Shown here piece after piece: positions 1 through 6,143 of a DNA stretch of 42,882 nucleotides. Source of the stretch: Neorhizobium huautlense (GTDB lineage: Bacteria; Pseudomonadota; Alphaproteobacteria; Rhizobiales; Rhizobiaceae); assembly GCF_002968575.1 (NCBI RefSeq), contig NZ_PVBM01000034.1, forward strand, positions 1-42,882, in the 5' to 3' direction. Within the stretch, counting starts at the first letter, position 1. The number at the start of each line of letters is the position of its first letter. The position numbers were made by a program, and so were the translations under genes. Below the pieces are notes generated by a model. The model was not told the DNA's origin. It saw only the letters and a list, made by a program, of their open reading frames with translations, and made no database searches.

Positions 1-2
1 CG

Positions 3-227
3 GCAGCCTCGGTCCTAGAGCGTCTAATGAGCGCCGATCCGTCACGCTTCACGAAGAAAAGCCTGCGGACGGTGCAAATGGCCATCAAGGCTTGGCGCAT
101 CGAAACAGCCGGGCAGATTATTCTCGATGGAGACTGGATGGAGCGCGCGCCGTTATCTTCTCCCGCCGCGGCAGGAGAAGATAACGGCCATCTCAGCGCC
201 AAACACTTCGGTAACATCCCTGGGTGA
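3..227 (+). pseudogene. C-terminal tail of a probable transposase/integrase (cut by window edge)
   Basis: The frame is open from the first bases of the window to a TGA at 225-227. It encodes a basic tail containing SLRTVQMAIKAWRIE. Integrase-core (DDE) transposases often end with a similar pattern (LRTLQRRVKxWR), so this is probably the 3' end of a transposase that starts left of the window. The last third (after about residue 45) is Ala/Pro/Gly-rich and reads like non-coding sequence, so the true stop may have been lost. The assignment rests on one short recalled motif and could be wrong. Confidence 0.35.
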
Positions 228-553
228 GGCAATAGGGGGGGTCAATTCTTCGCTTCGCTTGACACCAGATATCGGGCCGTGCTGGACTGCCCTTCTTGTT
301 CGCTGCGGTCTGAACCGGCGGCCGGGCGTTTCAAGGCCGCTGTCGCGCCGCGTGGCGGCCGACCCAGCCTCCCTGCGCGAGGGCAGGCTCGCCGTCTGCT
401 CAGGTCAAAACCTGCTTGCCCGCAGACCGGCCCTGCTGGCTCAGCCGGATCGGACCTGTGAAGCCGCCCGTCCTTTGCCGGTTCTGGTCGTCCGCATCGA
501 AGGGCAGACCGGCACGGGCCGGAACCGCTTCGGCAGCCAAGGAAGGAACAGCC
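228..553. other. Non-coding leader region, nothing recognised
   Basis: This GC-rich stretch lies between the transposase-like tail and the first plasmid gene. Open frames exist on both strands, but none has a convincing ribosome-binding site or family motif. It probably holds the promoter and leader of the gene at 554. Confidence 0.4.
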
Positions 554-1141
554 ATGGCCAAGCCAGCAACTTCAAACCGCTCCAACGCACGGATCTCGCA
601 ACTTCGCAAAGGAGCAACACTCGAAATGGTCCGTCTCACATGCCCCGATGCGGCCCAGGCGCTCAAGATCGCCGAAAGCTTCGGCACCACGGTTGTCGAC
701 AGCGAAGGCATCCGCAGCCTGCATGAGCGGCTGATCGTCGAAACCGCCGACAGCCTCTCCGAAGGCTTGGGCGAGCGGGCCATGCAGATCCATCTGCAGC
801 GCATCGTCGGGGCCTTCGTCGGATCGGCGCATGGCGTCGGGCAGTTCTACTCGCGCGTCGTCACCGAGGCGCGCGACGCAACGGCCAAGGCATCCAACGA
901 TGCCCGCGACGAGGATCTCGACGGTCCGGTCGGCTATGACAGCGCCGCACAACGCAAGCGGGAATTCGCGGCTGACATGGGTATCCAGTCCCATCCGCTG
1001 CGCATGGCAGCCGAGGGCGCGGTGGCGGCTTACGAACAGGTCGGCGGCGAGAGCTGGAAACCATTCGACCGGCCGGTCGAAAACCCGGGCGCATCGCTCG
1101 ACCGCAAAGCGGCCGAAGTTCAGATGGCTGCATTCGGATAA
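554..1141 (+). CDS. Conserved plasmid protein of unknown function (195 aa)
   Basis: The ATG at 554 is preceded by a strong AAGGAAGGAA site, which makes it a better start than the upstream in-frame codons at 416. The protein is soluble, with no membrane segment or signal peptide. A helical, acidic central part (LHERLIVETADSLSEGLGE) is followed by a conserved-looking C-terminus with SWKPFDRPVEN. I do not recognise a domain. It is followed by a clear intrinsic terminator at 1149, so it is its own transcription unit. It lies next to an ArdC-like gene and DUF736, a neighbourhood typical of rhizobial plasmids, so a role in plasmid establishment is possible but only inferred. Confidence 0.7.
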   Translation: MAKPATSNRSNARISQLRKGATLEMVRLTCPDAAQALKIAESFGTTVVDSEGIRSLHERLIVETADSLSEGLGERAMQIHLQRIVGAFVGSAHGVGQFYSRVVTEARDATAKASNDARDEDLDGPVGYDSAAQRKREFAADMGIQSHPLRMAAEGAVAAYEQVGGESWKPFDRPVENPGASLDRKAAEVQMAAFG

Positions 1142-1148
1142 CTCATTT

Positions 1149-1176
1149 GGCGGGGTCGCACCCCGCCTTCTTTTCC
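1149..1176 (+). terminator. Rho-independent terminator of the 554 gene
   Basis: An 8-bp perfect stem (GGCGGGGT / ACCCCGCC) with a CGC loop is followed by TTCTTTTCC. It begins 7 bases after the stop codon. Confidence 0.85.
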
Positions 1177-1182
1177 TGGTCC

Positions 1183-1210
1183 AAAGCCGGTGCTTACAGC
1201 GCCGGCTTTT
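1183..1210. terminator. Second, bidirectional-looking hairpin
   Basis: The arms AAAGCCGG and CCGGCTTT are flanked by A and T runs. Directly downstream of the first terminator, it would back it up on the plus strand. Confidence 0.6.
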
Positions 1211-1237
1211 CTCATGCCGAAAAGGAAAACTGGAGAC

Positions 1238-1391
1238 GCGCCTATCGCGACCCGCCCCGCTCGGCGGTCCTGCAGGAGCCGGGCGCCCATGTAACGGCTT
1301 TGCCGTCCTCCACGCTGTTGCGGCCGTTCCGGTGCATGGCCACACCATCGGCCCCTGAGTTCGGACCTCCGTGACGGACCGCGATAGGCGC
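1238..1391. repeat. 12-bp perfect inverted repeat upstream of ardC
   Basis: The arm GCGCCTATCGCG at 1238-1249 is the exact reverse complement of CGCGATAGGCGC at 1380-1391, with 130 bases between them. The second arm lies just upstream of the ardC ribosome-binding site. It could be a regulatory site pair, or the relic of a small mobile or hairpin-forming element; the sequence does not decide. Confidence 0.55.
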
Positions 1392-1413
1392 TATCCTAAT
1401 GGAGAAGGAAGTC

Positions 1414-2337
1414 ATGAGCAGGAAAACGGATTCCAACCGCGTCGACATCTATGCGCGGATCACCGATCGGATTGTCGAGGATCTCGAACAAGGTGTGCGT
1501 ACTTGGATGAAGCCGTGGAGCGCCGCCAACACCAATGGTCGCATAAGCCGGCCGGTGCGCCACAACGGCGTTCCCTACTCGGGCATGAACGTGCTCCTCC
1601 TATGGTCGGAGCAGATGTCGCGCGGCTTCGCCTCGTCGATGTGGATGACCTTCAAGCAGGCGCTCGAACTGGGCGGGGCCGTGCGCAAGGGCGAGACCGG
1701 CTCGACCGTTGTCTTCGCCAGCCGTTTCACCAAGTCCGAAGCCGACGGAAACGGCAACGAAGTCGATCGGGAGATCCCGTTCCTGAAGGCGTATTCGGTG
1801 TTCAATGTGGAGCAGATCGAGGGTTTGCCCGATGGCTACTATGCGCCGCCGGCCAAGGTTCTTGATCCGATCGACCGGATCAAGAGTGCCGATCGCTTTT
1901 TCCGCAATACCGGCGCAGTCATCCGGCACGGCGGCAATCAAGCCTACTATTCGCCGGTCATGGACTATATCCAGATGCCGCCCTTCGAGGCGTTTCGCGA
2001 TGCTGCCGGGTACGCGGCCGTCCTCAGTCATGAGGCGACGCACTGGACAGCGGCAGCGCATCGCGTCGGACGTGACCTGTCCCGCTATGCCAAGGACCGG
2101 ACGGAGCGCGCGCGGGAAGAACTTGTTGCCGAACTCGGCAGCTGCTTCCTGTGCGCTGACCTCGGTATCGCGCCGGAACTTGAGCCGCGGCCGGATCATG
2201 CATCGTATCTGCAGTCGTGGCTATCGGTGCTGGCCAACGACAAGCGAGCAATTTTCCAGGCGGCCGCCCATGCGCAGCAGGCAGTGAGCTTTCTGCATTC
2301 CTTACAGCCGGAAGCGGATTTGATGGCTGCGGCCTAA
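1414..2337 (+). CDS. ardC: ArdC-like antirestriction protein (zincin-like metalloprotease domain)
   Basis: The family protects incoming plasmid DNA from host restriction in the recipient. The N-terminal part (about residues 5-140) has the ArdC single-strand-DNA-binding look (RVDIYARITDRIVEDLEQG, then TWMKPWS and GVPYSGMNVLLLW). The C-terminal part carries the zinc-protease motif HEATH at residues 206-210, followed by an acidic helix with EELVAELGS, where the third zinc ligand is expected. The length of 307 aa is normal for the family. The ATG at 1414 is chosen because GGAGAAGGAA precedes it; an in-frame ATG at 1399 is less likely. Its place on the leading side of the oriT fits early expression after transfer. 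Confidence 0.9.
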   Translation: MSRKTDSNRVDIYARITDRIVEDLEQGVRTWMKPWSAANTNGRISRPVRHNGVPYSGMNVLLLWSEQMSRGFASSMWMTFKQALELGGAVRKGETGSTVVFASRFTKSEADGNGNEVDREIPFLKAYSVFNVEQIEGLPDGYYAPPAKVLDPIDRIKSADRFFRNTGAVIRHGGNQAYYSPVMDYIQMPPFEAFRDAAGYAAVLSHEATHWTAAAHRVGRDLSRYAKDRTERAREELVAELGSCFLCADLGIAPELEPRPDHASYLQSWLSVLANDKRAIFQAAAHAQQAVSFLHSLQPEADLMAAA

Positions 2338-2340
2338 TGC

Positions 2341-2529
2341 TCAAGCGCGGTCGTCACCACCGGTGGCGGCCGCGTGATCCGTATCACGCTGGTCCCCATC
2401 CAATTGTTGTTGGAGACCTTGTGCAATGTCAGCATCCAGCCTTCCCCAGATCGACGGTTTTGCGGTGTCGGGTTTGGGTTTACGGGACGGCTTGCGTTCG
2501 ACGATGAACGGCTTGGTCTGCTGACGCAT
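2341..2529 (-). CDS. Small basic protein (62 aa), unknown function
   Basis: This minus-strand ORF starts at an ATG with a GGAG site six bases upstream. Its N-terminus is very basic and proline-rich (KPFIVERKPSRKPKPD), followed by PSIWGRLD and a Gln/Asp-rich tail. It ends four bases after the converging ardC stop codon. The composition resembles the small basic and SyrB-like proteins of rhizobial plasmids, with the pattern KPF(I/V)VE...SIWG. I know no function for it. It may bind nucleic acid, judging only by charge. Confidence 0.5.
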   Translation of the reverse strand: MRQQTKPFIVERKPSRKPKPDTAKPSIWGRLDADIAQGLQQQLDGDQRDTDHAAATGGDDRA

Positions 2530-2991
2530 TGGTTCTCCAGGCTACGATTCGCGGGTGCAACGATATCGCACGAGGCGTCTTGGACAAGCCGGCCGATGTC
2601 TACGTGGAGCTCGTTTCCCCAATTGAAGCAGGCAACGACGGCGGTGCAAGTGAGGCAGGGCCTAGGCTACTATTCCTGACCGAGGGAAATGCGGCGGGAC
2701 GCCACTGCCATATCCCTTCCCGTCGGAGTTGCCGGCAACCCATCTGCGAGCTCGATGAGGCATGTCTGACCGGAGACCGGCTGCGCCTCGATCGTTTTCC
2801 CGCAACGGCCACGACCACTTTTCTTACCCCCGTCGGCTGCGCCGCCATTCCTCTCCCACTAACAAAAGTGGCAGTTGCCGCCCTCCATTTCATTCCGGCC
2901 TTATCAGGTGCGGTCCGATCGTCACCGGTCTTTGCGACAGCCATCGAGACCGCGATGGGCGCGGCCCGAATACGAGAAAAGGAATACGACA
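2530..2991. other. Intergenic region, leader of DUF736 gene
   Basis: Several frames are open by chance in this GC-rich stretch, but none shows a good start or a family match. The last part (about 2960-2991) is the leader and ribosome-binding site of the DUF736 gene. Confidence 0.4.
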
Positions 2992-3300
2992 ATGGCAACC
3001 ATCGGCACCTTCACCTCCACCGAAAACGGCTTCACTGGCTCCATCCGCACTCTCGCCCTCAACGTCAAAGCCCGCATCGCCCGCGTCGAGAACCCGTCCG
3101 ACAAGGGCCCGCAGTTCCGCGTCTACGCCGGGAGCGTTGAACTAGGCGCCGCCTGGCAGAAGACCTCCGGTGAGGGCCGCGACTACCTCTCGGTTAAACT
3201 CGACGATCCGAGCTTCCCGGCTCCAATCTACGCAACACTCGCCGAAGTCGAAGGCGAAGACGGCATCCAGCTCATCTGGTCCCGCCCGAACCGGGATTGA
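2992..3300 (+). CDS. DUF736 family protein (102 aa)
   Basis: It begins with the family hallmark MATIGTFTSTENGFTGSIRT and continues with the conserved pattern of a small beta-rich protein (GPQFRVYAG, then ELGAAWQKTS, YLSVKLDDPSFPAPIYA). DUF736 genes are common on conjugative plasmids and integrative elements of Alphaproteobacteria, often near ardC and tra genes; their biochemical role is unknown to me. The ATG at 2992 follows an AAAAGGAA site. A strong terminator begins 12 bases after the stop. Confidence 0.93.
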   Translation: MATIGTFTSTENGFTGSIRTLALNVKARIARVENPSDKGPQFRVYAGSVELGAAWQKTSGEGRDYLSVKLDDPSFPAPIYATLAEVEGEDGIQLIWSRPNRD

Positions 3301-3312
3301 TCAAGATCACGA

Positions 3313-3340
3313 GGCTCCGCCACCGGCGGAGCCTTTTCCC
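3313..3340 (+). terminator. Rho-independent terminator after DUF736
   Basis: A perfect 9-bp stem (GGCTCCGCC / GGCGGAGCC) with an ACC loop is followed by TTTTCCCTT. Confidence 0.9.
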
Positions 3341-3362
3341 TTATCGGAATGGGGACGCGCGA

Positions 3363-3965
3363 TTACCGCGCGTCGAACCTGGCGAGCATCTTGCGTAATT
3401 GCGCGTTCTGCTCGATGAGCTTCTTTGCAAGCTGGCGCCGCAACGCATCGACCTCCACATCCAGGTTAGCCATTTCATCCGCGAAAGATTTCGGGCCGGC
3501 AGCGACGGCAGGGGCGACCTCGTCGGTTTGGGCGACGGAAACCACCGGCTCAACGATCGGCTTAATCTTCTTTTGGCGTGCCGGCGCTCGCTCGACCGGT
3601 GTTTCGGCAGCTCGGGTCGGCTTGGGAGCAGGCGGCTTCTCGTCAGGCTCTTGCGATGGGGGGAGCGCTGCCGGCTCCTCGTTTCTGGCTGGGGCCGCAG
3701 GAGCTTTCGCTACAACTGGTGTCGCCGTTTCGATGTCCGTCGAGTCAGTATCTGGGTCGCGCAGGTTTGCCTCGACTTGCGCCTCGGAGTCGGCCTCCGC
3801 GGAGCGGTCGGGCACCGCTGGTTCAATGTCCGGGTGTTCCTCTTCGAGGGAGGGTCTGTACTCGAGAGCAATGGTCTTCGGCGCGACTGCTGGGCTCTCG
3901 TCATGGCTATCTGGTTTCGGTTTACGTGACACCAGGTCAGCCACAAATCTCCATGGTGTTCTCAT
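3363..3965 (-). CDS. SyrB-like protein with Pro/Glu/Ala-rich linker and C-terminal coiled coil (200 aa)
   Basis: The first 20 residues are basic (MRTPWRFVADLVSRKPKPD). Residues about 25-150 are low-complexity Pro/Ala/Glu sequence, probably disordered. The last 35 residues form a leucine-heptad helix (LRRQLAKKLIEQNAQLRKML). The same arrangement, ending in a short coiled coil with the pattern (E/A)N-A-(D/Q)LRK, is seen in SyrB-type proteins of Sinorhizobium. I start at the ATG at 3965; an in-frame TTG at 3980 is possible. It is the first of three coiled-coil genes of this type here (with 4110-4523 and the remnant near 5480-5892). Its function is unproven; SyrB has been described as a regulator of symbiosis genes. 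Confidence 0.65.
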   Translation of the reverse strand: MRTPWRFVADLVSRKPKPDSHDESPAVAPKTIALEYRPSLEEEHPDIEPAVPDRSAEADSEAQVEANLRDPDTDSTDIETATPVVAKAPAAPARNEEPAALPPSQEPDEKPPAPKPTRAAETPVERAPARQKKIKPIVEPVVSVAQTDEVAPAVAAGPKSFADEMANLDVEVDALRRQLAKKLIEQNAQLRKMLARFDAR

Positions 3966-4109
3966 CGCATTTACCTTCAAAGCATGGCGGCGGGGATATT
4001 GCCGCGGTCATTCATTGTCACCAAAACCGCATTGATCTCGGGTCAATCATACGAAAGGTCGGCGGCGCCATCGCATGGAATAGGTGGCGCCGCTCAAAAA
4101 AAGCCGAAA

Positions 4110-4523
4110 TCAGCCCTTGCCAAGGCGCTTGCGCAGATCTGCATTCTCTGCGCGCAGCTTTTCGGAGAGCTCCTTGCGAAGCTGCTTGTTCTCTTCCTCA
4201 AGCTTGATGAGGTCGGCGATATCGTCGATGACGTCAACAGAGGTAGCGACCGGAGCGGACGCAGCAGCTCCAACGCGGCGCGCGCGACTGGCGGCCGCCT
4301 TCGGTGTGGCAACCGGCTTTTCCGCCTTGACCGGAACCACTTTGGAGCCACGCTTGGCACGTGTTTTCTTGGCCGGCTTTTCTACCGGTGCAGAGGTAGC
4401 ATCGACGGTGCTGGCCTTAGTGACAGCTTTCGGCGTCCGTGGCTTGCGCGTCTTCTTCTCAGCGGGGGCAGGGGCTGGCGTTTCTGTCGCGGCAGATGCT
4501 TCAATCGTGGTTTCGTCGGCCAT
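4110..4523 (-). CDS. SyrB-like transcriptional regulator (137 aa)
   Basis: The protein starts MADETTIEASAAT, has a Lys/Ala/Pro-rich basic middle with repeated KKTR / KPRTPKA blocks, and ends in a leucine-zipper-like coiled coil (EENKQLRKELSEKLRAE, then NADLRKRLG). The N-terminal MADE, the basic middle and the terminal NADLRKRL all match my memory of the SyrB family of Sinorhizobium meliloti, first described as a regulator linked to the symbiotic regulator syrM. The ribosome-binding site AGAGGAGA lies eight bases before the ATG. The middle resembles histone-H1-like tails, so nonspecific DNA binding is a reasonable alternative. Confidence 0.75.
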   Translation of the reverse strand: MADETTIEASAATETPAPAPAEKKTRKPRTPKAVTKASTVDATSAPVEKPAKKTRAKRGSKVVPVKAEKPVATPKAAASRARRVGAAASAPVATSVDVIDDIADLIKLEEENKQLRKELSEKLRAENADLRKRLGKG

Positions 4524-4642
4524 CAGTGTTCTCCTCTGTTAGGCCGCCAAGCTTTTGATTCGCCGTTACTTAAAGTCAATGCGGAAAGCGGTGTTTCGCG
4601 TGCATTCGGCGTTTGCCAGGTCGCCATCTCTACCATGAGATC

Positions 4643-4680
4643 AAAGCCGGACCACGCATCGAGCGAGGTCCGGCTTTTTT
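4643..4680. terminator. Strong hairpin terminator without an obvious plus-strand gene
   Basis: An 11-bp stem (AAAGCCGGACC / GGTCCGGCTTT) with a 13-base loop ends in a run of T on the plus strand. No plus-strand gene precedes it, so it may end a small RNA starting near 4560. On the minus strand it lies 32 bases after the stop of the small ORF at 4712-4855 and could serve that instead, although the T run is weaker there. Confidence 0.7.
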
Positions 4681-4711
4681 GGGTGCCATACGGAGAGGAG
4701 GAAAAACCTGC

Positions 4712-4855
4712 TCAGTATCCGACGATGATGCCGACGGGATTGCCGTCGTCAAGGATGAGCGGTTCCCCCAATTTCGAATTGGCAGCAGAGCCGCCAACAC
4801 GAAATCGGCTCCCCCACTCCCCGGCGCTGCCGGTCGCTTCAGCGCTCCTTGACAT
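4712..4855 (-). CDS. Possible 47-aa protein
   Basis: The ATG at 4855 has an AGGGA site eight bases upstream. The C-terminal half (LGEPLILDDGNPVGIIVGY) reads like a real beta-hairpin protein and loosely recalls short antitoxin N-termini, but no family can be named. A terminator follows on the same strand. Confidence 0.3.
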   Translation of the reverse strand: MSRSAEATGSAGEWGSRFRVGGSAANSKLGEPLILDDGNPVGIIVGY

Positions 4856-4907
4856 CGTCATTCCCTATCCGGCGCCGCTGATCGTCTTTCACATAGGAGA
4901 TCAGACG

Positions 4908-5078
4908 ATGACCTACGAACTCGAATGCCAGATCGAAGAACTTCGGGCCGAATTGCGAAACGCTCTCGATCGTTGCGAGCGCCGCCTGATCGAAGCCGAG
5001 CTCGATCTCGCACAGGCCGAACTGACGGTCGCGATAGCGGAGCTGGACGGCCGCGTCGATGCCGAGCCACCGTTCTGA
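4908..5078 (+). CDS. Small coiled-coil protein (56 aa)
   Basis: The ATG at 4908 is preceded by AGGAGA. The sequence is almost entirely acidic/basic helix with leucine heptads (MTYELECQIEELRAELRNAL, later AQAELTVAIAELDG), so a dimeric coiled coil is expected. It resembles the C-terminal helices of the SyrB-like proteins on its left, without their basic tail. Function unknown; a partner or competitor of those coiled coils is a guess. Confidence 0.6.
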   Translation: MTYELECQIEELRAELRNALDRCERRLIEAELDLAQAELTVAIAELDGRVDAEPPF

Positions 5079-5335
5079 GGGGCGGCGTCAAACCGCGTCT
5101 TCATCACACGCTGTCGCAGATCTCCTGTCGATCCCATTTTATTGACATCAGTGGTGGTGCGTCCCGGGCGTCTGGCTGCAACCTGATGACGCCAGAATTT
5201 TCCCCGCTTAACGCTCCTCGCGCATCAAGATTCAGTCGCCATCAGGTCCTCCGCTCCGCTTCAGCCCTGTGGGTGCAGCCCTCCTTTCCCGTCCGCTCTT
5301 CATCCCCGTAATGAACCGCAATCAAAAGGAGATCC
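5079..5335. other. Intergenic stretch, no gene seen
   Basis: No ORF here has a usable start. The stretch ends with the ribosome-binding site of the 42-aa ORF. Confidence 0.4.
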
Positions 5336-5464
5336 ATGATGCGACAGCTCGCAAAATTCCTCAGCGCCACCGGCCGCCGTCTTCGCACCCTTGGCAAGGT
5401 CGTCAGTCACTTTTTCCGCAAGGGCAAACTCGGTCTGAACATCGCCGGAGGCGTTGTCACGTAA
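5336..5464 (+). CDS. Small basic protein (42 aa)
   Basis: A textbook AAAAGGAG site precedes two tandem ATG codons (5336 and 5339). The peptide is basic and amphipathic (QLAKFLSATGRRLRTLGKVV, then SHFFRKGKLGLNIAGG), which would fit a membrane- or nucleic-acid-associated micropeptide. No family is recognised. The quality of the start signal is the main reason to believe it. Confidence 0.55.
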   Translation: MMRQLAKFLSATGRRLRTLGKVVSHFFRKGKLGLNIAGGVVT

Positions 5465-5892
5465 ACCCGCGTCGCTTCGTCATGATGTAAAGCCAGGTCC
5501 TAGCAGACGTGGCAAGAAGGTTGACGTGCTTGACGTCGTTCCGCAGAGCTCGGCGGACGCTCCCGCCGCTTTTTGACGACGCGATAAGCCTTGATGAAGA
5601 AATCAGGGTGCTGCGGGCGCAATTGGCGAGCAAGCTTCAGCTTCAGTACGCACAGCTGAAGGGGATGCTGGTGCGGTTCACCCGATTACCGCCATCGCGA
5701 AAGCCGCCGCGGGAAACCTCGAAATCAGTAAATTCGACAGCGAGTGGCCGTCGTCGGGCGATAGCCGCGCGCCCGCTTTCTTTTGATGACCTCGAGAAAC
5801 AGCCTGACGGCATCTTCTTCTTTGGGAAACGCATGAACCATGGACCGGCCGGAGGCGCCTATTCGACCCCACATCCGGCAATCAGGAATTGA
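5463..5892 (+). pseudogene. Frameshifted third copy of the SyrB-like coiled-coil protein
   Basis: From 5463 one frame reads ...GKKVDVLDVVPQSSADAPAAF and hits TGA inside a T5 run at about 5569-5573. Dropping one T joins it to DDAISLDEEIRVLRAQLASK..., which aligns with the C-terminal helix of the protein at 3363-3965 (LDVEVDALRRQLAKKL). The second frame then runs on to 5892 with an unrelated-looking tail. A GTG at 5509 could start the second frame alone. The copy therefore appears broken by a one-base homopolymer slip, and it lacks a clear N-terminus. Confidence 0.55.
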
Positions 5893-6000
5893 TTCCCAAT
5901 CTGGTTGAAATGCAGCAAAAATCTCGTCACGCGGGAATATGATAAGCAGACTTGGTGCGGTTTTGATATCCGTAAAAGTTCGTAGATTTTGATCAAATCG
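5725..6000 (-). pseudogene. WGR-domain protein remnant
   Basis: The minus strand reads MWGRIGASGRSMVHAFPKEE, then DAVRLFLEVIKRKRARGYRP. This is the characteristic WGR domain, a nucleic-acid-binding fold also found in PARP proteins. Ahead of it, DQNLRTFTDIKTAPSLL looks like the first strand of the domain, but about 19 extra residues (near IIFPRDEIFAAFQPDWESIP) separate it from the WGR core. No in-frame start codon with a ribosome-binding site is visible before the region runs into the oriT/traA leader. The N-terminus seems lost, so I call it a remnant; an intact variant with an unusual start cannot be excluded. Confidence 0.55.
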
Positions 6001-6071
6001 CTGCTTTTGTTGATGGTTGGCGACGTCTCCGCTTGCTCGGTGGCGACGGCTTGCGCTAACGTGGCGGAAAC

Positions 6072-6106
6072 GGGGAAGGGCGCACTTACGAGTTGCTATG
6101 CAACTC
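6072..6106 (-). other. oriT: Origin of transfer (oriT), RSF1010/Q-type nick region with hairpin
   Basis: On the minus strand the sequence reads hairpin GAGTTGC-ATA-GCAACTC (6106-6090), then GTAAGTGCGCCCTTCCCC. RSF1010 has an inverted repeat followed by GGTAAGTGCG|CCCTCCCC, so both structure and nick core agree. By analogy the relaxase would cut the bottom strand between 6081 and 6080. It lies 38 bases upstream of the traA start, as in Ti and other rhizobial plasmids with TraA relaxases. Transfer would proceed with the bottom strand leftwards, making 1-6080 the leading region. Confidence 0.8.
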
Positions 6107-6143
6107 AGGCGCGCCGATCTCAGATCGGGACGAGGGCGAAGCC

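Noticed and set aside
3984..4907. Long plus-strand frame across the SyrB-like gene and the terminator
   Set aside because: It is antisense to a clear SyrB-like gene with its own ribosome-binding site. It reads into the 4908 peptide only because of GC-rich codon bias.
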